64,000 bases of DNA from Piscicoccus intestinalis NBRC 104926 (GTDB lineage: Bacteria > Actinomycetota > Actinomycetes > Actinomycetales > Dermatophilaceae), in the NCBI RefSeq assembly GCF_001515525.1, contig NZ_BCNQ01000001.1, forward strand, positions 52,258 to 116,257, in the 5' to 3' direction. Positions within the stretch are counted from its first letter, which is position 1. Every line of letters begins with the position of its first letter. The translations under genes and the position numbers were made by a program. Shown here in pieces: positions 8,565 to 16,770 of this stretch. Under the pieces are notes generated by a model, which saw only the letters and a list, made by a program, of their open reading frames with translations, made no database searches and was not told where the DNA came from.

Positions 8565-8721
8565 CTCGCGCCCCCGTCACGCACGGCGGCTCCGCAGGCG
8601 GATTCGACTTCGGCCACGCTTCTCCACACGTGCGACACAGCATGTCACCGGTCTGCGCGCCGAGATAGCGTTCCTTCTCGGGGTGGTCGAACCGGCATCC
8701 TTCTCGACGGGCCTCACTCAT
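8554..8721 (-). CDS. Zinc-ribbon micro-protein
   Basis: 55 aa. A C-x(n)-H ... LCRTCGEAW pattern makes a single zinc ribbon. GAGGAGAAC lies 4-5 nt before the ATG, a strong ribosome site, and the gene overlaps the next one, which supports real translation. Confidence 0.55.
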   Translation of the reverse strand: MSEARREGCRFDHPEKERYLGAQTGDMLCRTCGEAWPKSNPPAEPPCVTGARDER

Positions 8722-8745
8722 CCTGTTCTCCTCGCCCCTTGGTCC

Positions 8746-8955
8746 TCAGATGTCTCCGTTGATCACGAGCCGCGCAAGCCTCGTCATCTGCCGCGCCGTG
8801 AGGACACACGCCGCCTCGAACCTGGCACTGTGCATCTGATCCTGGTTCTCCGCGACCGTCACCCGCACCGTGCCATCAGCGCGAGGCTCGACAATCATGT
8901 ATTCCGGTGCGTTGTTCGCACCAGCGAACTTGCGTGCGCGCTTCACATCACTCAT
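8746..8955 (-). CDS. Hypothetical small protein
   Basis: 69 aa from ATG with GGAAGGAG upstream. A basic start (MSDVKRARKFAG) is followed by a beta-rich middle (YMIVEPRADGTVRVTV) and a helical end with TARQMTRLARLV. It overlaps the upstream gene by 8 nt. No family recognised. Confidence 0.55.
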   Translation of the reverse strand: MSDVKRARKFAGANNAPEYMIVEPRADGTVRVTVAENQDQMHSARFEAACVLTARQMTRLARLVINGDI

Positions 8956-9343
8956 CCTGCGCTCCTTCCTCCGGCTCGGGTGCGAGCCCCTGGCGATGTG
9001 CCGCCCACTGTGCCCGCAGCGACATCTCCTTGAGGTCCGGGTAACTGCGGGCGGTCGAGTCCTGTGCTCCGTCCTGGCCGGCGACGAGGACGCGCTGGCC
9101 TATCTGCGACAGTTGCCGTTCGACATCAGCCACCGCGCGACGTAGCTGCTCGGTCGCCGGGCCGATTCTGTCCACCGTGCAGGTGACGCGCACCTCGATC
9201 TCATCGGACGTGACCCATTCACGGCCGTCCATGGTGCGGCAGCTACTCGCTTCCTGCGAGTGTTCAGCGGTGACGCGGGGTGCTCTCCGAGGCATGACGT
9301 CTCCGATCTGGTCGAGCTGGTCTGGGTTGATTTCGCGCCACAT
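8948..9343 (-). CDS. Hypothetical protein, helical C-terminus
   Basis: 131 aa from ATG at 9343 (GGGAGG about 10 nt upstream; an earlier GTG frame exists but lacks a ribosome site). The N-terminal third reads like a beta domain around WVTSDEIEVRVTCTV; residues 60-125 are amphipathic helix, possibly a coiled coil. Cytoplasmic. Function unknown. Confidence 0.5.
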   Translation of the reverse strand: MWREINPDQLDQIGDVMPRRAPRVTAEHSQEASSCRTMDGREWVTSDEIEVRVTCTVDRIGPATEQLRRAVADVERQLSQIGQRVLVAGQDGAQDSTARSYPDLKEMSLRAQWAAHRQGLAPEPEEGAQDE

Positions 9344-9383
9344 GCGGCCCAGCCTCCCACCAGGAAACCGGGCCGCACGCGAA

Positions 9384-9488
9384 CTATCCACTAGCTGCGG
9401 GGTTCGGTTCCCTGCAGCGGGGGCACGCCGCGTTGCCGATGTACACGACCGCGCCACACTGGCACCGGTACTCCGACGGCAAGATCAC
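9384..9488 (-). CDS. Zinc-ribbon micro-protein
   Basis: 34 aa from GTG; it contains YRCQCGAVV and ACPRCRE, a CxC...CxxC zinc ribbon. GGAGGTG lies 8 nt before the start, and the GTGA overlap with the RNA ligase stop shows coupling. Confidence 0.55.
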   Translation of the reverse strand: MILPSEYRCQCGAVVYIGNAACPRCREPNPAASG

Positions 9489-10057
9489 GATGGGTTCACC
9501 TCCGGGAAGTCTCTGACCTTCAACTTGGCCTTGTCGCAGTCCGGGTCGCCCGGGTCGCGCCACCACACGATCCCTTCCCAGCCGAGACGACGAGCATCCG
9601 CAATCGCGTCAGCTGGAAGGGCCAGCGGATCCGCACCCAAACCGAACAGGGAGCCGTGTGCCACGAGCAGGTGGGAGCTGGCACGGTCCGGGTTCCCGTT
9701 GATCCTCGGGCCGATGAGTTCGTACGTCCACGGCTCCCACAGCGAGGATTGCTCCAGTGCTTCGGCGTGCCATCGGGCGAACCCGGACTGTTCGATGGGC
9801 TCCCAGCCGACGCGCTTCCCGGTGGCCTCGTCACGGTCGACTTCGCGCCAGCCGGGCGGAGGGTTCTTCCCGGGCTTAACCTCCCGCCGCGCCCACCACG
9901 CCCCGGCATCGTCCAGAAGACAGCAGGTGCCGTCCCACTTCCGGGTCGCGACACCTTCACCGGCGAGGACCCACTCACACCCTGGTGTCACCTCCCCGGG
10001 GATCACGTGACGGCGGTCGTCGGGGTCACGCTGAAACAGCGTCGGGATCTTCCTCAT
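9485..10057 (-). CDS. Small RNA ligase family protein
   Basis: 190 aa. It has the covalent nucleotidyltransferase signature: motif I ATRKWDGTCC (Lys40 would be adenylated), motif III TYELIGPRING, motif IV LGWEGIVWW and motif V KAKLKVRDF. The size fits a minimal ligase without extra domains, like those found in actinophages. Such enzymes join RNA ends through ligase-AMP and often repair cleaved tRNA. It is followed by a zinc ribbon and preceded by a nuclease, all overlapping by 4 nt. Substrate unknown; the tRNA-like structures at 38.2-38.6 kb are one possible connection. Confidence 0.8.
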   Translation of the reverse strand: MRKIPTLFQRDPDDRRHVIPGEVTPGCEWVLAGEGVATRKWDGTCCLLDDAGAWWARREVKPGKNPPPGWREVDRDEATGKRVGWEPIEQSGFARWHAEALEQSSLWEPWTYELIGPRINGNPDRASSHLLVAHGSLFGLGADPLALPADAIADARRLGWEGIVWWRDPGDPDCDKAKLKVRDFPEVNPS

Positions 10058-10491
10058 CGTGTTTCTCCTTCGTACGCGTCCGCGAGGCCCTCGGCGAGGA
10101 GCGTCTGGCCGATGTCGATGCCGGTGACCTCGATGGTGGCGAGGGTCCGGCCGTACTTGTCCCGGTCGTACTCGTAGACGGTCGCGAGCTGCCCCGGCCT
10201 GGCCAGCTCCAGCACCCGGTCCCGCGCCGCGGCCGCGGCGGCCCGCTCAGCCGGGTCTTTTGACCGCAACTCTGGGGTGTCGACGTGCGCGAGCCGGACG
10301 CGGCGCAGACCAGCGGTGAACACGCCCGTGTCTTCTTTGCGGATGAGCCACACGTCCAACGTGTCGCCGTCGATGACGCGGTGCACGATGCTGTTCCGGA
10401 ACGCTGTCGCGCCCGTCACGTCAGGGGCGACCTGCGCGGGCCACAACGCGAGCCCACACAGTTCGACGAGCGCGTGATGCAGTTCGGTCAC
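10054..10491 (-). CDS. Thermonuclease (SNase-like) domain protein
   Basis: 145 aa. Core of the Staph-nuclease OB fold: HRVIDGDTLDVWL, RRVRLAHVDTPELRS, then YDRDKYGRTLATIEV with the usual Arg and Glu neighbours. No signal peptide, so unlike secreted nucleases it should act inside the cell. It overlaps the RNA ligase and the secreted barrel protein genes by 4 nt. Plausible roles are host DNA or RNA degradation. Confidence 0.85.
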   Translation of the reverse strand: MTELHHALVELCGLALWPAQVAPDVTGATAFRNSIVHRVIDGDTLDVWLIRKEDTGVFTAGLRRVRLAHVDTPELRSKDPAERAAAAAARDRVLELARPGQLATVYEYDRDKYGRTLATIEVTGIDIGQTLLAEGLADAYEGETR

Positions 10492-11051
10492 TGCTGTCCT
10501 CCCGTCACGTTAGGGCACCTCACAGCGATCTCGCCGGGGTCCACCGGGTAGCCGGGCTGGGGGTTCACGATCAGCCACCGCGACGACGTCACCGCAGATG
10601 CGCACCGGGCCGACGCGTCCGGCGACAGGCCGCGGCCGTCGATCCACACGTCGACCTGGGTTGTGACTCCCGGCGCGGCGCCCTCGCCCGGTACGTGACA
10701 CGCCCCGTTCTGCGGGGCCGGGCCGTCACCACACGTGTCCTCAACCCCGAGATACCGGCGCAGCCCCGGGTCGTAGAACCGGGTCCCGGCCGGCCAGTCG
10801 AGCACATCGGCCCCGGTGGACAGGTCGTGCCCGACCGCGAGCGTCACCGGGTCTTCGTAGGTGCCGGTGCCGCCCGCCTCCCTGTGCCACATGCCATGCG
10901 ATATCGCCCCGCCCGCCGGGGTGTTGTCCGCCCAGGTGTACGCCGTCACGAACGCCGGCACCCACCTCGGACCATCGACCGCGGCAGCCGGGGCCGCCGA
11001 GACGAGCGCGGCGGCGACCGAAGCCGCCGCCGCACACGCAACCCGCGCCAT
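10488..11051 (-). CDS. Secreted protein, possible double-psi beta-barrel (RlpA/3D-like)
   Basis: 187 aa. Residues 1-25 are a Sec signal peptide (ARVACAAAASVAAALVSAAPAAA). The mature part has VTAYTWADNTPAG, AGTRFYDPGL and LGVEDTCGDG, resembling the DxT/3D double-psi barrel that binds or cleaves peptidoglycan glycan strands. Two Cys pairs could form disulfides. ATG at 11051 overlaps the upstream stop (TGATG). One of at least four exported proteins of the element, and likely to act on the cell wall. Family assignment is tentative. Confidence 0.6.
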   Translation of the reverse strand: MARVACAAAASVAAALVSAAPAAAVDGPRWVPAFVTAYTWADNTPAGGAISHGMWHREAGGTGTYEDPVTLAVGHDLSTGADVLDWPAGTRFYDPGLRRYLGVEDTCGDGPAPQNGACHVPGEGAAPGVTTQVDVWIDGRGLSPDASARCASAVTSSRWLIVNPQPGYPVDPGEIAVRCPNVTGGQQ

Positions 11052-11356
11052 CACCCGGAACCATCACTATCCGGCCGCAGCGACAGGATCCGCGCCACGA
11101 ACACGTCACCCGTCTGCTCAGACCCGCCGATCGGGAGCGACACCGTGAGGTCCCGGGCATCGGTCACGACCATCCGCAGCGGCGATGGCCGCTCGCCACG
11201 GACGTTCACTGCGCTCAGGTGGAACACGATCGTGTCGCCGCGCTGCATCGGATCGCCGTCCAAGTCGCGCTGCCCCCACCACGTCAACCGGCCAGACGCC
11301 AATGCGTCGAACACGGCTTGCCGGGTGACCGTGATCCTGTGCTCATCGCCGGTCAT
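11051..11356 (-). CDS. ASCH/PUA-like small protein (tentative)
   Basis: 101 aa; the ATG at 11356 has GGGAGG upstream. ITVTRQAVFDALASGRLTWW followed by GDTIVFHLSAV and VARILSLR recalls the order of elements in ASCH/DUF3850 RNA-binding domains. The similarity is weak. It overlaps the DUF4326 gene by 4 nt. Confidence 0.45.
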   Translation of the reverse strand: MTGDEHRITVTRQAVFDALASGRLTWWGQRDLDGDPMQRGDTIVFHLSAVNVRGERPSPLRMVVTDARDLTVSLPIGGSEQTGDVFVARILSLRPDSDGSG

Positions 11357-11814
11357 CGCACACCTCCCTCGTTCGCGATGTCCAGGAGGACATCGGCGTG
11401 ACACGGCGCGTCAAGCGGACACCAGCACGCCAGGTCACGACCACGGAGGTGCTCGCGTATCTCCGCGACCATCCCTTGAGGGCTCCAACCGAGCGACACG
11501 GGACGGGCGGTTACCCATTCCCGGTACAGGTCGACGCACTCCTGGGCGGTGGCGTCCCGGATGTCGTGCCACGTGACCTGCCCGTCGCCGTGGTGGAACG
11601 CGTGTCCTTCCCCGGACGTCTTGCACAGCCGCCCCTCGTGCTCCCAGCCGGTCTGGCCGTCGAGCCGCGGTGACCGCATCTGCGTCTTCCCGACACGGAA
11701 CGGGTTGCCCCAGCGTGTCCCGCGCCCGACGTAGACGGCGCCTTCTGGCATCCGCCACCCATTGACCCGCCGCCGCTGGATACGCCGCGGCCTGGTCGAC
11801 TTCATGCCGTTCAC
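11353..11814 (-). CDS. DUF4326 domain protein
   Basis: 153 aa from GTG (AAGGGAGG upstream, GTGA overlap with the previous gene). The family signature is clear: VYVGRGTRWGNPF near residue 30 and DLACWCPLDAPCHADVLL at the C-terminus, with ECVDLYREWV between. DUF4326 is common in phages and may bind a nucleotide; its activity is not established. Next to RNA ligase and SNase it may belong to a nucleic-acid handling cassette. Confidence 0.8.
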   Translation of the reverse strand: MNGMKSTRPRRIQRRRVNGWRMPEGAVYVGRGTRWGNPFRVGKTQMRSPRLDGQTGWEHEGRLCKTSGEGHAFHHGDGQVTWHDIRDATAQECVDLYREWVTARPVSLGWSPQGMVAEIREHLRGRDLACWCPLDAPCHADVLLDIANEGGVR

Positions 11815-12350
11815 CGTGCGCCTCCCTTGGCCGGTTTCCATTCCACGCCGTGGCCGGTCCAGGCGACATCGACCGGGATCACGACCTGACCGTCCGTGCC
11901 GCGTGCCTGGCACTCGATCGGGTCACCTTCGATCCAGTCACGGGCGTTGCACTCACGCGGGTCGAACCGGCCGAAGTGGCGCACCTTCCGCTCCCACGAC
12001 TCGCCCGCGCACTCGTGCCACGGCACACCATCCTCGACGCCGGCCGCAAACCACTCCTCGCAGCCGCAGTCGTACACGGCCCGGCACAGCGCATCCGCCG
12101 GAGCATGGCACTCGAACAGGACGAACCCGTCCTCGATCACCAGGCGGTGCGCAGGCTCCGGCGCGGCGGGCTCGTCCGGGGACCAGATAACCTCCCACCC
12201 CTTCTCCCGCACGTACCCGTCATCGATGCACATGCCCGTGGAGTCGACCGGGTTCCACGGGTGTTCCTCGTCGCAGCCCGTGCGGACCCACAGATTCCCG
12301 TACGGGCTGCGGCAGATCGTCCCGTACCCGGGATCCTCAGGGAGCTTCAC
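11811..12350 (-). CDS. Hypothetical Cys-rich protein
   Basis: 179 aa from GTG with AGGAGGAG just upstream. Many Cys (CDEEHPW, ECHAPADALC, YDCGCEEWF, DPRECNARDW) suggest one or two zinc sites. Acidic, no signal peptide. Function unknown. Confidence 0.5.
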   Translation of the reverse strand: MKLPEDPGYGTICRSPYGNLWVRTGCDEEHPWNPVDSTGMCIDDGYVREKGWEVIWSPDEPAAPEPAHRLVIEDGFVLFECHAPADALCRAVYDCGCEEWFAAGVEDGVPWHECAGESWERKVRHFGRFDPRECNARDWIEGDPIECQARGTDGQVVIPVDVAWTGHGVEWKPAKGGAR

Positions 12351-12388
12351 GACTCCTCCTCCTCCATCCGTTCTTCCCTTCCAGACGT

Positions 12389-12427
12389 GCGCGGGCCGGG
12401 ACCCTCAGGTGTGGTCCCGGCCCGCGC
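12389..12427. terminator. 15-bp perfect hairpin, likely terminator
   Basis: GCGCGGGCCGGGACC (12389-12403) pairs with 12413-12427 around a 9-nt loop. No U-tract. It lies just after the stop at 12446 on the minus strand, before the next ribosome site. Confidence 0.6.
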
Positions 12428-12445
12428 GATGTGCCGTGCGTGTGG

Positions 12446-13921
12446 TTACTCGCCGCTGTCGCTGTCGCTCTTGCTGTCCTTCCCGTCGTCCTGACCCTGG
12501 CCGCCGCCCTGGTCGGACTCGCCTGCCTTGTCCTGACCCTCCTCTGCGTCGTGGTCCTGGGAGTCACCGGCGACCTCGCCGCCGCCCGTAGCCGACTCCG
12601 ACGGGGCCGTCGGCTGCGTGCCCGGGAGCGCCAGACCCAACGTCGGGTCCGATGACGGGGCCGGCACGCCCTGCGCGGGGGCCTGCGGCGCCGGCGCCGT
12701 GATCTGCGGCTGCCCGCCACCGAACAGGCTCTGGAACCACGCCGCGAACCCCGACTGCTGCTCCTGCGTGGGCTGCGTCGGGCGGCCGTCCTGGCCGATG
12801 AACAGCGGGAAGATCCACGAACCGAACCCGCCCGACTGCTGCGACGGGACCTGCGTCGGGCTCGCCGGGGTAACCGGCGCCAGACCGGGGGCCGCGGGAG
12901 CCGTCGAATCCGCCGACGGCTCCTGCGTGGACTGGGTGGGCTGCGCGAACGGCACGGTCGGGACACCGATCCCAGACGGCACCCCCGACGTTGCCTCAGC
13001 GGTGGGCTGCCCGGTCGAGGTGCCCTCCCCCACCGACGCCTGCTGGCTCACGGCCGCCGGGGACTTCACATCCTCGGTCGCTGCGGGGGTCGGCTCAGTC
13101 GCCCCACCACCCAGAACCATCGCGCCCGCCACAACTGCACTTGCGATCATGCTCTCTCCTTCACTAACCCCGGCCCGTGTGGCCGGGGACTCCTTGAGTG
13201 CGCGGCCGACGGCCGCGCCCATGTGATCGATGACCCCGCCGTGATCCACAGCAGGGGTCTCGAGCGACGCCCGCGCGCCGCCCTCGACATCAGCGGCGTG
13301 ACCCGCCCGGGCGTCGGCGAGGGCGGCGTACCCGTCCGACGCGTTACCGGCCGTGTCGCCGGTGCCGGTGACCCGCACCACCCGATACCCGGCCGGAGCC
13401 GCGGCGGGGCCTCCGCCGGCGGGGCCTCCACCGCCGAACAGCACCGCACCACCAGGCGGCATCCGCCCGGCGTACGCGGCGGTCAGGTAGCGGAACTCCT
13501 GCGCGCCGCCCGAGTACCCGACGAACCACACCCGGTCGCCCGGGCGTGTGTGCGCGGACACCCACGAACGGATCCACTCCGCGTTCCGCGCACCCTGCTT
13601 GTACCAGGTGCCCGACACCCGATCCGGGGTCCGCAGCTGCGAGAACCCGCAGCCCGCCTCGACGGCGGCGTCACGCATCCTCGACGTGTAACCCGGCTCC
13701 GCCCCGGACGCCCACAGGCCGCCCGGATCCTCGTCACCGTCCGACGGCTCCTCATCACCAGGCAGGAACACCACCCGGCACCCGGCGTCACGCGGCGCCT
13801 CCCACGACCTGGACACCGACGACAACCCGCCAGGGCCAGACCACGACACGACCTCACCCGGAGACGACGATGCCGCCGCAACCGAGAAGGTCACGGCGGC
13901 CACCAGGACAGCACTGCTCAC
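12446..13921 (-). CDS. Secreted alpha/beta hydrolase with disordered tail
   Basis: 491 aa from GTG. Signal peptide: residues 1-17. Residues about 25-245 form an alpha/beta hydrolase with VVFLPGDEEP and a nucleophile elbow VWFVGYSGGAQE (Ser137); a His in AVDHGGVIDHMG may complete the triad. Residues 257-491 are Pro, Gln, Thr and Ser-rich, ending in an acidic Asp/Ser tail, and contain a hydrophobic start (MIASAVVAGAMVLGGG) with its own ribosome site GGAGAGAGC. Either the protein is a two-part fusion or a second product begins at 13150 (234 aa). Likely substrates are esters of the cell envelope; this is an inference. Confidence 0.65.
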   Translation of the reverse strand: MSSAVLVAAVTFSVAAASSSPGEVVSWSGPGGLSSVSRSWEAPRDAGCRVVFLPGDEEPSDGDEDPGGLWASGAEPGYTSRMRDAAVEAGCGFSQLRTPDRVSGTWYKQGARNAEWIRSWVSAHTRPGDRVWFVGYSGGAQEFRYLTAAYAGRMPPGGAVLFGGGGPAGGGPAAAPAGYRVVRVTGTGDTAGNASDGYAALADARAGHAADVEGGARASLETPAVDHGGVIDHMGAAVGRALKESPATRAGVSEGESMIASAVVAGAMVLGGGATEPTPAATEDVKSPAAVSQQASVGEGTSTGQPTAEATSGVPSGIGVPTVPFAQPTQSTQEPSADSTAPAAPGLAPVTPASPTQVPSQQSGGFGSWIFPLFIGQDGRPTQPTQEQQSGFAAWFQSLFGGGQPQITAPAPQAPAQGVPAPSSDPTLGLALPGTQPTAPSESATGGGEVAGDSQDHDAEEGQDKAGESDQGGGQGQDDGKDSKSDSDSGE

Positions 13922-14328
13922 TCCCACGGCTCCACCTCGAAAGAGAACCCGCCAGCAGCCCCGCGCCGCACGATCGTCTCACCAGGCCACACCTCCTGAC
14001 CGTCAGGCAGGATCAGCGCCGTCGACGGACACGCCACTCCACATGGCTCACCGCGCCCACCGAGTTCGTCCATCCGCCACACCTCGTGCGCGAACGGACC
14101 AGACTCCCACGCCATACCAACAAACTCGTACGACTCGCGACAGTTCATGCCCGGCTTGTAGACGAGACGCTCAACGCGCTCACCATGCCCAGTCATCGCC
14201 TCATCCAGATCACGCACCGCCCTCTCGACCGCCTGCGCCGTCGCAGCGACCGTCGGGTCGGCACCCAGCGCACGTGCAAGCGCGAACAGCCGTTCCCTGA
14301 TACCGGTCTTCGTCACTGGTCCATCCAT
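13918..14328 (-). CDS. Hypothetical protein
   Basis: 136 aa; ATG at 14328 with GAAGGAG upstream, overlapping the stop of the GH26 gene (TGATG). N-terminal helices (IRERLFALARALG, AVRDLDEAM) and a beta-rich C-terminal half with PCGVACPSTALILPDG. No family recognised. Its stop overlaps the hydrolase start. Confidence 0.5.
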   Translation of the reverse strand: MDGPVTKTGIRERLFALARALGADPTVAATAQAVERAVRDLDEAMTGHGERVERLVYKPGMNCRESYEFVGMAWESGPFAHEVWRMDELGGRGEPCGVACPSTALILPDGQEVWPGETIVRRGAAGGFSFEVEPWE

Positions 14329-16424
14329 CACTTCTCCTTCCGAATCGTGAGGCCGTTGTCGCCCCACTGGAGTTCGTACTGCGGCACCCCCGCGTCCTGC
14401 TCCACCGGACGCAGCCACGACGGCACCGACGGCTTCGGAGGCGCCTGAATCGGCGGCAACCCGATGCCAGGGGCCTGCTCGGCAGGGACCGGCGTCCCAA
14501 CCTGCGGCGCCGGTGAAGCGGACGCCGACGGCGCCGGGGCGGCCGGGGCCTGTGTCGGCGTCGAGCGGGGAGCCACACCCTTCCCGCCGGCGGCGGCAGC
14601 GAACCCGGCCTTGAGCGCGGCACCGACCTTCGGCATCTGCCCGTCACCCACCGAGTTCGCGATGTACGCGGCGGGCTCGTCGAAGTACGAGATCATCGCC
14701 ACGTTGTTCCGCGCCGCCCACGCCAACACGTCGTTGACGAACGCCGGGTTGTCGCCGCGGCCGTCCTTCCCGTGAGCGCCCCATTCCGGCAGCGACAGCG
14801 GCAGGCCCTTGGTCTTGGCGAACTCTGCCCAGTCGTTGAGTTGCCCGTCGCCGTCCATGGGGTCCTCGTTGGACCAGTCGTAGGCGTCGACGCCGATCAC
14901 ATCGACCCACTGGTCACCGGGCCACGCGTCCGCGACGGCCTTCTGGACGCCGCCCTGACCCGTGTTCGGGTTCCACTCCAGCCGGGCCGTCGGGCAGCCC
15001 GCGCGGATGCCCCTTGCGGAGTTGACGAACCCGGCCTTGAACGCGTCCGGGCCGATCCTGTCGACAGTCCAATCCCACGACCCGGACAGGTTGAACTCCC
15101 ACCCGGGACGGATGTACGCGTCGGGGTCTTTCACGCACACCGCCGCCGCGATCTGCCGCGCAACATCGGTTGACACGAGCGGGATCGCGACGTCGAACCC
15201 GACCCCGTCCGGGGCCTCTCCGACAATGCGTTTCGTCTCGGAGATCATCACGTCATCGCCCTGCTCACGCTGCGGCGCGACCTGCCACACGTCCACTGGG
15301 CGTCCGATCGCTTCCTCGAACCGCGCGACCCGGTCCGGGGAGTGCGCGAACACACCGATGTCGTACGGCAGACCAGACCGCGCCCCGAGCTTCGACCCCG
15401 ACCCCTGCCGCGTCGGCTGCGGCTGCGTGGGCTGGGGTTTGGGGGCGGCGATCGACGCCGGGATCGACGGCTCCGCCGACGGCACACCCGGAGCTGACGC
15501 CGCCCCTGGCTGGTCGACCTGGTTCCCGGCGGCTGAGAACCCCGGATCAGCCTTCACCTTCACGATCTGCCCGGCCGTCGCGCCGTACGCGTTGCCGGTC
15601 GCGACGTTCCCGGGGCCGCGCAGCTCCACGAGGGAACCGTTGGTCGTCTCGATACTGCCGGTGCACGAGTTGCCCTGGAACACGTTGCGGGTAGCGGCCT
15701 CCTTCACGTTGAAGCACTCCGACCCCCACGTGGCGATCCGGTTACCGGTCACCCAGTTCCGCTGCGACTGGTCGGTGCCGGGCATCGGCTGACCCGTGGA
15801 CTTCGGCGACGTGCCAACGTAGACGCCTTCACCGTTGTGGAACGGGTCAGCGTTCTTCGCCTTCGCGAACATGCCGCACCAGTCGACAACGCTGTTCTGC
15901 ACACGGTTGTTTGTGGCGTTCGAGCGCATCCGCACGCACTCACCGCCAGCGCCCCGCAGAATCAACCTGTCCAACGTCACGTCATGCACCCCGGCCGCGT
16001 TCGCCCCGATGTACACGAGCCGTGAATCCACCGCGGCGCCCTGCTGAGCCTCCTTGAACGCCCGCGCCTCCTGCAGCGACGGGTTCGCCGGGTACGCGGC
16101 CCACGGGATGCCCGGCTGCCCGTACACCGCGAGGTCCGAGACAGTGATGTACGGGTGGTCGATGTCGATGACGTGCCCGTCCGCGACGAGCGTCGCCCCC
16201 GGCCCCGTGAGCGTGATCGGCGCGTTCGGTGCGCCGCCACGAACCGACCTGATCGCCTCCCGGTACACCCCGGGCGCGAGCCGCACCGTGTCACCCGGCT
16301 GCGCCCGATCCAACGCGGCCTGCACCGACCCGCCAGGCTGCACCACAATGTCCTGCGCATGCGCAGGGGCCGCGCCCACCACAGTGAACGCGGCCCCCAC
16401 CAGCGCAGCCACGACGAACCTCAT
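14328..16424 (-). CDS. Secreted beta-helix plus GH26-like glycosidase
   Basis: 698 aa. Signal peptide 1-24 (ending APAHAQ). Residues 25-290 are a right-handed beta-helix of the pectate-lyase fold (ITLTGPGATLVADG, NRVQNSVVDWCG, NRIATWGSECFNV). A Pro/Gln linker follows at 305-345. Residues 350-590 look like a GH26 beta-mannanase barrel: IRPGWEFNLSGSWDW (acid/base Glu about 443), ARLEWNPN, VDVIGVDAYDW and LSLPEWGAHG (nucleophile Glu about 547). A Pro/Ala tail follows. Both barrel glutamates are present, so it should be active on a beta-linked polysaccharide. Possible roles are host capsule or wall-sugar trimming for transfer or release. Confidence 0.8.
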   Translation of the reverse strand: MRFVVAALVGAAFTVVGAAPAHAQDIVVQPGGSVQAALDRAQPGDTVRLAPGVYREAIRSVRGGAPNAPITLTGPGATLVADGHVIDIDHPYITVSDLAVYGQPGIPWAAYPANPSLQEARAFKEAQQGAAVDSRLVYIGANAAGVHDVTLDRLILRGAGGECVRMRSNATNNRVQNSVVDWCGMFAKAKNADPFHNGEGVYVGTSPKSTGQPMPGTDQSQRNWVTGNRIATWGSECFNVKEAATRNVFQGNSCTGSIETTNGSLVELRGPGNVATGNAYGATAGQIVKVKADPGFSAAGNQVDQPGAASAPGVPSAEPSIPASIAAPKPQPTQPQPTRQGSGSKLGARSGLPYDIGVFAHSPDRVARFEEAIGRPVDVWQVAPQREQGDDVMISETKRIVGEAPDGVGFDVAIPLVSTDVARQIAAAVCVKDPDAYIRPGWEFNLSGSWDWTVDRIGPDAFKAGFVNSARGIRAGCPTARLEWNPNTGQGGVQKAVADAWPGDQWVDVIGVDAYDWSNEDPMDGDGQLNDWAEFAKTKGLPLSLPEWGAHGKDGRGDNPAFVNDVLAWAARNNVAMISYFDEPAAYIANSVGDGQMPKVGAALKAGFAAAAGGKGVAPRSTPTQAPAAPAPSASASPAPQVGTPVPAEQAPGIGLPPIQAPPKPSVPSWLRPVEQDAGVPQYELQWGDNGLTIRKEK

Positions 16425-16612
16425 CACGGCGGCTCCACCTCCTGATCCTCAATCCACGCCAGCAGCTCCACGAGCGCCGGCGAATCCGACAACGTCAGAC
16501 GCCGCAGCGCGCGGGCGTGCATAGTGTCCGCGATCTCTTTCACGGTCGCTGCGCCATCGTGCTTGCGGATCGCTTCGCCGATCGCGTAGTGGCTGATCCA
16601 TCCATGACTCAC
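16424..16612 (-). CDS. Hypothetical small helical protein
   Basis: 62 aa from GTG, overlapping its neighbours by 4 nt and 1 nt. Three short helices (ISHYAIGEAIRKHDG, TVKEIADTMHARALRRL, PALVELLAWIED) give a compact winged-helix-like or death-fold-like outline. No motif allows a call. Confidence 0.45.
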   Translation of the reverse strand: MSHGWISHYAIGEAIRKHDGAATVKEIADTMHARALRRLTLSDSPALVELLAWIEDQEVEPP

Positions 16613-16770
16613 TTCTCGTCCTTCCCGGCCTGCCACTGCGACTGGTGAATCCGCCACGCCGCGTGCAAAGCGCCCGCGATCGTGCGGGCCATCACCGTGA
16701 CCGGCTCGAACACGAACCCGTCACGCTCGATTGTGATCGTGTACCGGCCCTTATCTCTCGGTGTCACCAT
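16609..16770 (-). CDS. Hypothetical small protein
   Basis: 53 aa from ATG. A beta hairpin (RYTITIERDGFVFEPVTV) plus a C-terminal helix (TIAGALHAAWRIHQSQW). Overlaps both neighbours. Function unknown. Confidence 0.45.
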   Translation of the reverse strand: MVTPRDKGRYTITIERDGFVFEPVTVMARTIAGALHAAWRIHQSQWQAGKDEK

